From Acidimicrobiia bacterium (GTDB lineage: Bacteria; Acidobacteriota; Vicinamibacteria; Vicinamibacterales; SCN-69-37), in the NCBI GenBank assembly GCA_016871335.1, contig VFZF01000012.1:1-64000 (forward strand): DNA of 64,000 nucleotides, read 5' to 3'. This document shows, one piece after another, positions 49,827 to 58,368 of this stretch. Position numbers and translations under genes: made by a program. Under the pieces are notes generated by a model, which saw only the letters and a list, made by a program, of their open reading frames with translations, did not search any database and had not been told where the DNA came from. How positions within the stretch are numbered: position 1 is the stretch's first letter; each line of letters starts with the position of its first letter.

Positions 49827-51116
49827 TTACTTTCCGGCGGGCTCCGCCAGCGACACCGCCAACAGGACCACTTGTTGCGTGCCGATTTTGGCCGAGTCGG
49901 TGCGCGCCCACTCCTGCAACGTGTGGCCTCCTCCACCGTTGGCGGCTCCGATGGACACGGTCGGAATGCCGAGCAGGACCCCGACGTTGCCGTCCGTGGC
50001 TCCAGAGGGCACCGCTTCGCGGCTGGCGGGCAGCGACACGTCAAGGAATCGCAGCACATCGATCGCCGTTTGCACGACGGGATGTGCGCGACGTGCGGCC
50101 AGCTGTTCGGGCCGGCCGCCCGCCTCGGATCGCTGAATCCACTCGCGCACAAACGTCACCTTCTGCGCGGCAGCGGCCGCTTCGCACTTCGCCATGATCT
50201 CGGCGTCGAGGCGCTTGAGAATGTCCGGATCCACCGTGCGCAGGTCGACCGAGAACGTCACATCCTGCGGAATCGCGTTCACCACGTTGCCGCCCGACAG
50301 CAGCCCGCCCACGTTGTAGATCGCCGGGACGGGATCATCGGCCGGCGGCAGCGGCACCGTGTAGATCTCAGTGATGCACGTGGCGGCCGCGCGCACCGGG
50401 TTGGGCTTGTCGCGGGAGCTCAGCGTGTGTGAGCCCTCACCCGAGAAGCGCATGCGCGACCAGTAGATGCCGAGGGCACCGTAACTGACTGGGCCGAGGC
50501 CACCATCAACGGCCACCAGCATGTCGGTGATGGTGCGGTTGTTTTCGATCCAGTGATACATGCCTTTGAGGCCGACTTCTTCCTGCACGGTGAACAGGAA
50601 CACGAGGTCGCCTTTGGTCTCGATCTTCGCCTCACGCATGGCGCGCAGGGCCTGGAGTTGGGCGGGCAGCGCCGCGGTGTCATCCGTGATGCCTGGCGCG
50701 TGCAGTGTACCGTTGTCCTCACGCCGGACCTTCAGCGGCGTGTCCAGCGGGTGCACGGTGTCCATGTGGGCTGCAAACACGATCGACGGTCCGCCGCCCG
50801 TGCCCTTGCGCACGGCCCAGACGTTGCCCATCGTGTCGGACTGCGGCGTGAGCCCCAGCTTCGTCAGTTCAGCGGCGATGTACTCGGCCCGTTTCTGCTC
50901 ATGGCCCGAGAGGCCGGGAATCTCGGTCAGGTGAATCCACTCGCCAATCTGGGTCTCGAACTCACGGTCGACATAGGCCAGCGCGACTTTGACATCCGCG
51001 CGCGCCGCAAGCTCCGGGGAGAACTTCGTGGGAAACGGCGTCTGTTGCGCCGAGGCGGGGTGGCCCGAGGCCGCACCCAGCAGAGCCAGGACCATGCCGG
51101 AAATCAGTGAACGCAT
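49827..51116 (-). CDS. Secreted M20-type aminopeptidase (tripeptidase-like)
   Basis: The 429-residue protein has a signal peptide (MRSLISGMVLALLGAASG) and metal-site segments VFAAHMDTVHPL, GITDDTAALP and TVQEEVGLKGM (catalytic Glu-Glu), matching PepT/M20 peptidases. It should cleave short peptides in the periplasm. The start is the ATG 7 nt downstream of a perfect TATAAT (51129-51124). An ATG nine bases earlier overlaps that box. It is divergent from the cystathionine synthase gene. Confidence 0.9.
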   Translation of the reverse strand: MRSLISGMVLALLGAASGHPASAQQTPFPTKFSPELAARADVKVALAYVDREFETQIGEWIHLTEIPGLSGHEQKRAEYIAAELTKLGLTPQSDTMGNVWAVRKGTGGGPSIVFAAHMDTVHPLDTPLKVRREDNGTLHAPGITDDTAALPAQLQALRAMREAKIETKGDLVFLFTVQEEVGLKGMYHWIENNRTITDMLVAVDGGLGPVSYGALGIYWSRMRFSGEGSHTLSSRDKPNPVRAAATCITEIYTVPLPPADDPVPAIYNVGGLLSGGNVVNAIPQDVTFSVDLRTVDPDILKRLDAEIMAKCEAAAAAQKVTFVREWIQRSEAGGRPEQLAARRAHPVVQTAIDVLRFLDVSLPASREAVPSGATDGNVGVLLGIPTVSIGAANGGGGHTLQEWARTDSAKIGTQQVVLLAVSLAEPAGK

Positions 51117-51123
51117 GCCGCGC

Positions 51124-51132
51124 ATTATAGAA
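51124..51132. promoter_or_regulatory. Overlapping divergent -10 boxes
   Basis: TATAAT on the minus strand (51129-51124) lies 7 nt before the peptidase ATG. TAGAAT on the plus strand (51127-51132) overlaps it and precedes the cystathionine synthase gene, which has GGAAAGGG upstream of its GTG. Confidence 0.45.
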
Positions 51133-51155
51133 TCACCAGCGGAAAGGGAAACCCC

Positions 51156-52532
51156 GTGGTCACAAAAAAGATCTGCGACAACATTCTGGAGGCCATCGGA
51201 CACACCCCTATGGTGCGCATCAACGCCATCGCCAAAGGCGTGATTCCGGCCACGGTGTTGGCGAAGGTCGAGACGTTCAATCCCGGGAACTCGATCAAGG
51301 ACCGTATGGCCCTGAAGATGATCGAGGACGCCGAGCGCGACGGCCGCCTGCGGCCCGGCGGCACCGTCATCGAAGGCACCTCGGGCAACACCGGCATGGG
51401 GCTGGCGATCGCTGCGGTCGTCAAGGGCTACAAGTGCATCTTCACGACGACCGATAAGCAGTCGAAGGAAAAGGTGGACGCGCTGCAGGCCGTGGGCGCG
51501 GAAGTGATCGTCTGCCCGACCAACGTCGAGCCGGAGGACCCGCGGTCCTACTACTCCGTGTCCTCACGTCTGGAGCGTGAGACGCCGAACTCGTGGAAGG
51601 CCAATCAGTACGACAACCCCTCAAACGCGCAGGCCCACTACGAGCAGACCGGTCCTGAAATATGGGATCAGACCGACGGCCGGATCACCCACCTCGTTGT
51701 TGGTGTCGGCACCGGCGGCACCATTTGCGGGGCCGGGAAATATCTCAAGGAAAAGAACCCAAAGATCCAGGTGCTCGGCATCGACACGTATGGATCGGTC
51801 TTCAAGAAATACAAGGAAACGGGAATCTTCGACAAGAACGAAATCTACCCGTACGTGACGGAAGGCATCGGCGAGGACTTCCTGCCGCAGAACGTGGACT
51901 TCTCAGTGATCGACCATTTCGAGAAGGTCACCGACAAGGACGCTGCCGTCATGACCCGCCGTATCGCGCGTGAAGAGGGCATCTTCGCCGGCAACTCGGC
52001 AGGGTCGGCCATGGCCGGGCTCATTCAGATGAAGGCCCGCTTCAAGGCGGGCGATGTGGTCGTGGTGATTTTTCACGACCACGGCACCCGCTACCTCGCG
52101 AAAATGTTCAACAACGACTGGATGCGCAAGATGGGGTACCTCGACAAGTCGGGCCTCACCGCGCGTGATCTGGTCAGCGCGAAGAAGACACTTCCCATGC
52201 TGTCGATCGAAAACACCGATACGGTCGCCCGGGCCGTCCAGGTGATGACCGAGCACGACTTCTCGCAGATCCCGGTCACCCAGGGCGGCCGCCTCGTCGG
52301 CTCGATCAACGAATCACGTCTGTACGCAGCGCTCGTCTCCGACTCGGCCATTCGCACGCAGCCGGTGGACTCGATCATGCAGCCGGCCTTCCCGTTTGCC
52401 GACATCTCCACTGGCATCGACGCACTGGCCACCATGATCACGGCCGACAACCCGGCCGTACTCGTGCGCGACTTCAAGAGCGACGCTACCTACGTCATCA
52501 CGCGCTCCGACATCGTGCGCGCGCTGGCCTGA
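51156..52532 (+). CDS. Cystathionine beta-synthase
   Basis: The 458-residue protein has a fold-type II PLP domain with the Schiff-base lysine in NPGNSIKDRMAL (Lys48), EGTSGNTGMGLA and GTGGTICGAGKYLK. A pair of CBS domains occupies about 340-458. This layout matches cystathionine beta-synthase, which joins serine and homocysteine; a cysteine synthase with regulatory domains is the alternative. The start is GTG with a GGAAAGGG ribosome site. It is followed 8 nt later by map. Confidence 0.9.
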   Translation: MVTKKICDNILEAIGHTPMVRINAIAKGVIPATVLAKVETFNPGNSIKDRMALKMIEDAERDGRLRPGGTVIEGTSGNTGMGLAIAAVVKGYKCIFTTTDKQSKEKVDALQAVGAEVIVCPTNVEPEDPRSYYSVSSRLERETPNSWKANQYDNPSNAQAHYEQTGPEIWDQTDGRITHLVVGVGTGGTICGAGKYLKEKNPKIQVLGIDTYGSVFKKYKETGIFDKNEIYPYVTEGIGEDFLPQNVDFSVIDHFEKVTDKDAAVMTRRIAREEGIFAGNSAGSAMAGLIQMKARFKAGDVVVVIFHDHGTRYLAKMFNNDWMRKMGYLDKSGLTARDLVSAKKTLPMLSIENTDTVARAVQVMTEHDFSQIPVTQGGRLVGSINESRLYAALVSDSAIRTQPVDSIMQPAFPFADISTGIDALATMITADNPAVLVRDFKSDATYVITRSDIVRALA

Positions 52533-52540
52533 GGACAACA

Positions 52541-53287
52541 GTGATCGTTCGGACCACCGAGGAATTGGCCGGGTTGAAGCGTGTCGGCCGTCTGGTGGCG
52601 CGCACGCTGGACGTGATGGAGCGGATGGTGGCGCCCGGCGTCACGACGGCGGATCTGGACCGCGCCGCAGAGGCGTGTGCGATGGCGGAGCGCGCGCGTT
52701 CTGCGCCGAGGCTGACCTACAACTTTCCCGGCTTTACGTGCATCAGCGTCAATGAACAGGTCGTGCACGGCGTGCCCGGCCCCCGCGTGATCCAGCCCGG
52801 CGACATCGTCAAGGTGGACGTGACCCTGGAGCTCGACGGGTTTCTTGGCGACAGCGCCCGCAGCGTGCTGGTGCCACCGGTCGCCGAGACGGCCACGCGG
52901 CTCCACGCGGCGGCAGTCGCCGCGTTTGAGGCCGGGTTCGCCGCAGCGCAGGTCGGCGCAACGATCCGGGATGTCGGTGCGGCGGTGGGGGCTGTCGCCG
53001 CTGCCAATGGTCTCCAAGTGCTGCGGCAGCTCTCCGGCCACGGCATCGGGCGGAAACTGCACGAGCCGCCTGACGTCCCCAACTGGGACGATCCCGACGC
53101 GACCACAGTCCTGCGCGACGGCATGGTGTTCGCCCTCGAGCCGATGTTCGCCCTATCCGACAGCACTGTGACAGATGAGAAGGATGGATGGACCGTGCGG
53201 ACCCGCCGCCGCTCCCTCGCCATCCACCACGAACACACGATCATGGTGCGCGCCGGCCAGCTCCCGCTGGTGCTCACCGCTCTGTAA
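52541..53287 (+). CDS. map: Type I methionine aminopeptidase
   Basis: The 248-residue metallopeptidase trims initiator methionine. All five metal ligands are present: Asp93 and Asp104 in KVDVTLELDGFLGDSARS, His167 in SGHGIGRKLHEPP, Glu200 in FALEPMF and Glu231 in HHEHTIMV. The start is GTG. It lies just downstream of the cystathionine synthase gene. Confidence 0.95.
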   Translation: MIVRTTEELAGLKRVGRLVARTLDVMERMVAPGVTTADLDRAAEACAMAERARSAPRLTYNFPGFTCISVNEQVVHGVPGPRVIQPGDIVKVDVTLELDGFLGDSARSVLVPPVAETATRLHAAAVAAFEAGFAAAQVGATIRDVGAAVGAVAAANGLQVLRQLSGHGIGRKLHEPPDVPNWDDPDATTVLRDGMVFALEPMFALSDSTVTDEKDGWTVRTRRRSLAIHHEHTIMVRAGQLPLVLTAL

Positions 53288-53330
53288 GTCCGCAGCCGGC
53301 CCCCCGTGTCCGGTATGCTGTTGGATTGTG

Positions 53331-54869
53331 ATGGACGTGCCCGTAGACCGCTTGCAAGAGTTGATTCGCCTGCTGGAAGAGATCGGCGACAACCGCCGGC
53401 TGCTGGCGGAGTTGTCCGCGGAAGACCGCATGCGCCTCATTCAGGCGGCGGGCAAGGTCTACAACCCGGATCCGGCGGCGCGACGACAGCTGGTGAAGGC
53501 TGTTGTCCGCAAACGCATTGCGGATCGCGTGAAGCGGGACGAGTCCGTGCTCCACGAGACGGGCATCCGCGAATTGCGGCGACGCCCCGTCTTCACCACG
53601 CCGAACTATTTCCTGCCGGGCCCCGAGGCGACGGCCCCTGAACCGGAGATTCCTGATTCTTTGGACGAGCGGCATTGCTACATCTGCAAGGTGCGCTTCA
53701 AGAAGGTCCACTTCTTCTACGACCAGCTCTGTCTCACGTGCGCAGACTTTAATTTCAAGAAGCGCACAGAGACGACGGACCTGACGGGCCGTGTGGCGCT
53801 GCTCACCGGTGGCCGCGTCAAGATCGGCTATCAGGCCGGCTTGAAGCTGCTGCGCGCCGGTGCGCACCTGATCGTGACCACGCGGTTTCCGCGAGATTCC
53901 GCGCAGCGATACGCGTCCGAGCCTGACTTCGCACAGTGGGGCCATCGTCTCGAGGTCTTTGGCCTCGACCTTCGGCATACGCCCAGTGTGGAAGCGTTCT
54001 GCCGCGAGATGCTGGCCACCCGCGAGCGTCTGGACTTCATCATCAACAACGCGTGCCAGACCGTCAGGCGTCCGCCCGACTTCTACGCGCACATGATGGA
54101 GGGCGAGACGGCGTCGATTCACTCGATGCCTGAACACGTGCGGAAACTGGTCGGTTCGTACGAGGGGCTGCGCGGATATCACCTGCTGCCTGAGTCCGAC
54201 GCGGCCATGGTCGCCGGCGCGACTCCGGATGCGCTGGCCTCGCGGCTCTCGGAAGTCGCCGGCCTGACGCACGCGGCGGAGTTGTCGCAGGTGGCGTTGC
54301 TGCCGGAGGAGCTGCAGGCGCAGAAGGCCCTGTTCCCTCAGGGGCAACTCGACCAGGACCTCCAGCAGATCGATCTGCGCGATCGCAATTCGTGGCGGCT
54401 CCTGCTGGCGGAGGTGCCGACGGTGGAGCTGCTCGAAGTGCAACTGGTCAACGCCGTGGCGCCGTTTGTGCTCAACGCGCGCCTCAAACCGCTCATGCTC
54501 AAGGTGCCGACCGCAGACAAACACGTCGTCAACGTCTCGGCTGTTGAAGGGCAGTTCTACCGGAACTTCAAGACCACCCGCCATCCCCACACGAACATGG
54601 CGAAGGCTGCGCTCAACATGATGACGCGCACGTCCGCAGCGGACTACCACGTCGACGGCATCCACATGAACAGTGTGGACACCGGTTGGGTCACTGACGA
54701 GGATCCGGCCGAAATCGCCGCGCGCAAGGTGGTCGATCACCGCTTCCACCCACCCCTCGACATCGTCGACGGCGCCGCCCGCATCGTGGACCCGATCATC
54801 GACGGCATCAACACCGGCATCCACGTCTGGGGTCAGTTCCTCAAGGACTACAAACCCACGCCCTGGTAA
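53331..54869 (+). CDS. Zinc-ribbon SDR-family protein without the catalytic tyrosine
   Basis: The 512-residue protein joins an N-terminal helical region (1-110), a four-cysteine cluster (CYIC at 116-119 and CLTC at 134-137, a likely zinc ribbon), and a short-chain dehydrogenase domain starting LTGRVALLTGGRVKIGYQAG. The SDR keeps INNACQTVRRPPDF and NVSAVEG, but at the Tyr-x3-Lys position reads TNMAK, so threonine replaces tyrosine. A role in oxidoreduction is therefore doubtful. The ATG follows map by 43 nt. Confidence 0.8.
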   Translation: MDVPVDRLQELIRLLEEIGDNRRLLAELSAEDRMRLIQAAGKVYNPDPAARRQLVKAVVRKRIADRVKRDESVLHETGIRELRRRPVFTTPNYFLPGPEATAPEPEIPDSLDERHCYICKVRFKKVHFFYDQLCLTCADFNFKKRTETTDLTGRVALLTGGRVKIGYQAGLKLLRAGAHLIVTTRFPRDSAQRYASEPDFAQWGHRLEVFGLDLRHTPSVEAFCREMLATRERLDFIINNACQTVRRPPDFYAHMMEGETASIHSMPEHVRKLVGSYEGLRGYHLLPESDAAMVAGATPDALASRLSEVAGLTHAAELSQVALLPEELQAQKALFPQGQLDQDLQQIDLRDRNSWRLLLAEVPTVELLEVQLVNAVAPFVLNARLKPLMLKVPTADKHVVNVSAVEGQFYRNFKTTRHPHTNMAKAALNMMTRTSAADYHVDGIHMNSVDTGWVTDEDPAEIAARKVVDHRFHPPLDIVDGAARIVDPIIDGINTGIHVWGQFLKDYKPTPW

Positions 54870-54918
54870 GTGGGCGGATGGGCTGGTGGGCGGATGGGCG
54901 GATGGATGGGTGGTTGGT
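54870..54918. repeat. GGGCGGAT-rich degenerate tandem tract directly after a stop codon
   Basis: Imperfect units of about 8 bp (TGGGCGGA, TGGGCTGG, TGGGCGGA and so on) run for 49 bp immediately after the SDR stop. A related tract lies after the amidohydrolase stop at 61951. Confidence 0.7.
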
Positions 54919-54944
54919 CCGCCGCGCGCCTGCAGTATCCTTGA

Positions 54945-56051
54945 GTGGTGTTAAGAGCCGGAATTGTCGGACTGCCCAATGTAGGCAAGTCCACGTTGTT
55001 TAATGCGGTCACGCGCACTCGAAAAGCCGAGGCCGCCAACTATCCCTTCTGCACCATCGACCCCAATGTCGGCATCGTCACGGTGCCTGACGCCCGGTTG
55101 CAGGCCCTGCAGGCCATCGCGAAGACGACGGTTGTCATTCCCGCGGCGATTGAGTTTGTCGACATCGCCGGTCTGGTAAAAGGCGCGAGCACCGGAGAAG
55201 GTCTTGGCAACAAGTTCCTGACCCACATCCGCGAAGTGGACGCAATCGTGCAGGTCGTCCGGTGTTTCGAGGACGAGGACGTGCATCACGTGTCGTCCAC
55301 GGTCGATCCGGTGCGCGACATCGAAGTCATCAACACCGAGCTGATTCTCGCGGATCTGGACTCCGTGAAGAAGCGCCGTGAGCGCCTGGCGAAGGACGTC
55401 AAACGTGGCGACAAGGACGCCGCCGCAGAAGACGCTGTGCTGGCGAAGCTGGAGCCGGTGCTCGACCAGGGCACGCCGGCGTTGCTGGCCGATCTGACGG
55501 CCGAGGAACGCGAGCTGGCGAAGTCGCTGTTTCTCCTGAGCAACAAGCCGACGATCTTCGCGTGCAACGTGAAGGAAGGCGATCTGGCCACGGCCGACTC
55601 GAATCCCCACGTGATGAAGGTGCGCGAGTACGTGAAGGCGCACCTGGCGTGTGAGGCCGTGGTCATCAGTGCGCAGATCGAGAGCGATCTCGTTGATCTT
55701 GAGCCCGAAGAGGCGCAGGCGTTCCTCAAGGAACTGGGCGTGCCGGAGAGTGGTCTTGGCTCGCTGATCCGGGCCACGTATCACCTGCTGGGGCTGCGGA
55801 CGTATTTCACCGCCGGCGAAAAGGAGGTCCGTGCGTGGACGATCCATGCCGGGGACACGGCCCCGAAGGCTGCGGGTGTGATCCACTCGGACTTCGAACG
55901 CGGATTCATCAAGGCCGAGACAGTGGCCTATGATGACCTCGTCGCGTGCGGCTCTGTGGCGGCAGCGCGAGACAAGGGGCTCTACCGCATGGAAGGCAAG
56001 GAGTACGTCGTCAAGGACGGCGACGTGCTGTTGTTCAAATTCAACGTGTGA
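54945..56051 (+). CDS. ychF: Ribosome-binding GTPase/ATPase YchF
   Basis: The 368-residue Obg-related P-loop protein has [15 protein letters not shown] (9-23) and the TGS-like C-terminus [20 protein letters not shown] with [12 protein letters not shown]. YchF prefers ATP and binds the ribosome and proteasome-like partners; its role is stress and redox linked. The start could be either of two consecutive GTG codons. CAGTAT lies exactly 6 nt before the first. Its stop overlaps the cupin start (GTGA). Confidence 0.95.
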   Translation: MVLRAGIVGLPNVGKSTLFNAVTRTRKAEAANYPFCTIDPNVGIVTVPDARLQALQAIAKTTVVIPAAIEFVDIAGLVKGASTGEGLGNKFLTHIREVDAIVQVVRCFEDEDVHHVSSTVDPVRDIEVINTELILADLDSVKKRRERLAKDVKRGDKDAAAEDAVLAKLEPVLDQGTPALLADLTAEERELAKSLFLLSNKPTIFACNVKEGDLATADSNPHVMKVREYVKAHLACEAVVISAQIESDLVDLEPEEAQAFLKELGVPESGLGSLIRATYHLLGLRTYFTAGEKEVRAWTIHAGDTAPKAAGVIHSDFERGFIKAETVAYDDLVACGSVAAARDKGLYRMEGKEYVVKDGDVLLFKFNV

Positions 56052-56530
56052 CCCGACCCGAGACGCTCATTCGGCAGCTCAGCCTGAGACCCCACCCCGA
56101 AGGCGGGTGGTATTCCGAGGTGTTTCGGTCGAGACATCTGGTCACGGCCGATGGGCGCCGGGGTGAGCGGTCGGCGCTGACCACCATCTACTTCCTGCTG
56201 GTGTCCGGGCAGTGCTCACGCCTGCATCGGGTGGCCTCCGACGAAGCCTGGCATTTCCACGAAGGTGACCCTCTCGAGCTGGTCTCCTGTGACCCCGAGT
56301 TCGAGCGGTGCGAACATGTGCGGCTGGGCCCGTGGGACGGCACCGTGCGCCCCGCGCACGTGGTACCTGCGGGGTACTGGCAGGCCGCCAGGCCCACCGG
56401 TGCCTACACGCTTGTCGGATGTACAGTCGGGCCAGGCTTTGATTTTGCCGACTTCGCGATGCTCAGCGACGATCCGGACGCCGCCAGCCGGTTGTGCGCG
56501 CGGTTCCCGGAGCTGGAGGAGTTTCGATGA
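56048..56530 (+). CDS. Cupin_5 (DUF985) protein
   Basis: The 160-residue protein matches the cupin_5/DUF985 family. It has PHPEGGWYSEVFRS, LTTIYFLLVSGQCSRLHRV, DEAWHFHEGDPLEL and GYTLVGCTVGPGFDF-like ends (here AYTLVGCTVGPGFDFADFAM). It probably binds a metal in a small beta barrel; function is unknown. The GTG start overlaps the ychF stop. Confidence 0.9.
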   Translation: MTRPETLIRQLSLRPHPEGGWYSEVFRSRHLVTADGRRGERSALTTIYFLLVSGQCSRLHRVASDEAWHFHEGDPLELVSCDPEFERCEHVRLGPWDGTVRPAHVVPAGYWQAARPTGAYTLVGCTVGPGFDFADFAMLSDDPDAASRLCARFPELEEFR

Positions 56531-56607
56531 TCGCCATCGTAGTACTCGCCTTCGCGCTTGCGGGATCAGGCGAACCTGCCGCGCTCAAACAATCCGGTGG
56601 TCGCTAG
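56527..56607 (+). other. 26-codon hydrophobic frame overlapping the cupin stop
   Basis: ATGA overlap with the cupin gene gives MIAIVVLAFALAGSGEPAAL and a stop at 56607. It looks like a signal peptide, in a different frame from the following secreted hydrolase. It may be a coupled leader or a frameshifted start of that hydrolase. Weak evidence. Confidence 0.25.
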
Positions 56608-57520
56608 ACTCGGCGCCCTGCTGGTCGCGTGTCTTGTTGTGGCGTCGCCGGCCGCACAGGCTCCCGCGCCTCCCGCCCAAGTCACCGTGCTGGTCGGTGG
56701 ACATCCACTGGCGGTCTGGACTCGAAGTGCGGCCACACCACGCGCCTCGATTGTGCTTGTCCATGGCCGCACGTGGAGCAGCCGTCCCGATTTTGATTTA
56801 GAGGTCCCCGGATACCAGCGTTCGGTGATGGCGTCACTCGCGGCACGTGGGTTCGCGGTCTACGCCGTTGACCTGCGTGGGTATGGCGCCTCGCCCCGTG
56901 ACCGCACGGGGTTCCTCACACCCACACGCGCTGCGGCGGATGTGGTCGCGGTGTTGAAGTGGGTGACTGTCCGCCATCCCGGCCTGCCGCCGCCGGCGCT
57001 TCTGGGCTGGTCACTCGGCGGCGCCGTGGTGCAGCTCGCGGCACAACAGCCCGATGCGGTGATCTCGTCACTCGTGCTCTTCGGGTACTCCGTCGCTCCC
57101 GACCTCAAGTTTGCGTCGAGGCCGGTGCCCGAACAGCCGGCCATGCAGAAGACCGATCGGGCCGATGCCGAGAGCGATTTCATCTCTCCGCTCGTGACGC
57201 CCCGCGCGGTCATCGACGCGTTTGTGAAGCAGGCGCTGGCGGCCGATCCGGTGCGCATGGACTGGATTCGCGAAGACGAGTTCAACGCGCTGCGTCCCGA
57301 GAAGCTGACCATGCCGGTCCTGGTCCTTCACGGTTCCCGTGATCCCGGCATGGATGACACCGCCACCGGGAAATTTGTCGCGCGGCTCGCATCCGCGCAT
57401 CGGCAGTGGACGATCCTCCCCGGTGGGGATCACGCCGCACAATTGGAGGACACCCACGATGCGTTTGTGGACGCCGTGGCAGGATTTATTCTTCGACCGG
57501 TTCCGGCACGGAGGCAGTGA
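56558..57520 (+). CDS. Secreted alpha/beta-hydrolase
   Basis: The 320-residue protein has a signal peptide (VVARLGALLVACLVVASPAA) and a hydrolase fold with the nucleophile in GWSLGGAVV, an acid in LHGSRDPGMD and a final histidine in GGDHAAQLE. The oxyanion region is VHGRTWSS. Substrate unknown. Starts: TTG at 56558 or, more compatible with a compact signal peptide, GTG at 56597. Its TGA overlaps the next ATG. Confidence 0.85.
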   Translation: MRDQANLPRSNNPVVARLGALLVACLVVASPAAQAPAPPAQVTVLVGGHPLAVWTRSAATPRASIVLVHGRTWSSRPDFDLEVPGYQRSVMASLAARGFAVYAVDLRGYGASPRDRTGFLTPTRAAADVVAVLKWVTVRHPGLPPPALLGWSLGGAVVQLAAQQPDAVISSLVLFGYSVAPDLKFASRPVPEQPAMQKTDRADAESDFISPLVTPRAVIDAFVKQALAADPVRMDWIREDEFNALRPEKLTMPVLVLHGSRDPGMDDTATGKFVARLASAHRQWTILPGGDHAAQLEDTHDAFVDAVAGFILRPVPARRQ

Positions 57521-58269
57521 TGCGCAGAGCAACATGGATGGTGACGTTGGTGGCCGCGGCGGGGAGCCTGCTCGCGGCGTCGCAGCAGCAGGTGGCGCTG
57601 CCGGACGATCCGGTCGCGACGTTTTCGATTCTCGGGTACGACCCCGAGTCCGGTGAACTCGGCGGCGCCGTGCAGTCGCGCGTGTTCTCGGTCGGCAACG
57701 GCGTCCTGTGGGCCGAAGCCGGAGTGGGCGCGGTCGCGACGCAGGCCATCGTGGACGTGAGCTACGGGCCCCAGGCGTTGGAGTTGCTGCGCAAGGGCGT
57801 GGCGCCGGCGGATGTCATCAAACAAGTCTGGGAACGCGATCCTGATCCCGGACTTCGCGGCCAGCGTTGGCCAAGAGCCGGCCGTCAGTTCGCGGTGATC
57901 ACTCCCGCTGGTGAGACCGCCGTGTTCACCGGGCCTGAAGCCAGCACGTGGGCCGGGCACAAACAGGGCAAGTACGCCACTGCGCAGGGCAACATCCTTG
58001 CCGGCCCCGCCGTGGTCAACGACATGATCACCGCGTTTGAAACCACACCGGGGCGGCTCGCGTTCCGGCTCCAGGCCGCACTCGAAGCGGGGCAGGCGGC
58101 CGGCGGCGACACGCGCGGCATGCAGTCAGCGGCGATGTTGATTGTGAAGAAGGACGGCGGCGTGTGGCTCCACAACGACGTGGTGCTTCGGCTCCAGGTT
58201 GATGACAACCCGGAGCCGATCAGGGAACTCCGGCGCCTCATCGAACGCCGGTATCCGCGAGGAGAATAG
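57520..58269 (+). CDS. Secreted DUF1028 protein
   Basis: The 249-residue protein has a signal peptide (MRRATWMVTLVAAAGSLLAA) and the DUF1028 domain, which has an Ntn-hydrolase-like appearance: PVATFSILGYDPESGELGGA, GVGAVATQAIVDVSYG and GNILAGPAVVNDMITAFE. The family is widespread and uncharacterised. It overlaps the hydrolase stop by one base and converges on the TonB receptor gene across a hairpin cluster. Confidence 0.9.
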   Translation: MRRATWMVTLVAAAGSLLAASQQQVALPDDPVATFSILGYDPESGELGGAVQSRVFSVGNGVLWAEAGVGAVATQAIVDVSYGPQALELLRKGVAPADVIKQVWERDPDPGLRGQRWPRAGRQFAVITPAGETAVFTGPEASTWAGHKQGKYATAQGNILAGPAVVNDMITAFETTPGRLAFRLQAALEAGQAAGGDTRGMQSAAMLIVKKDGGVWLHNDVVLRLQVDDNPEPIRELRRLIERRYPRGE

Positions 58270-58270
58270 T

Positions 58271-58362
58271 CCGGCCCGCTCCAGTTCAGCGGGCCCTACG
58301 CACGGTGCGTAGGGCGGCCTGGGTTCGAGGCTGCCATTCAGCGCGCTGAACTGGAGCGGGCC
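58271..58362. repeat. Cluster of three family-1 elements between convergent genes
   Basis: A good copy (58273-58295; stem GGCCCGCT / AGCGGGCC) meets a second one (58308-58337; one stem mismatch) head to head through CCCTACGCAC and GTGCGTAGGG. A third partial copy ends near 58362. The cluster fills the gap between DUF1028 and the TonB receptor. Confidence 0.85.
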
Positions 58363-58368
58363 GTGATC

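Noticed and set aside
53274-54824. Antisense open frame of 516 codons opposite the zinc-ribbon SDR
   Set aside because: The sense frame has clear motifs. The antisense product is His/Arg/Val-rich shadow sequence.
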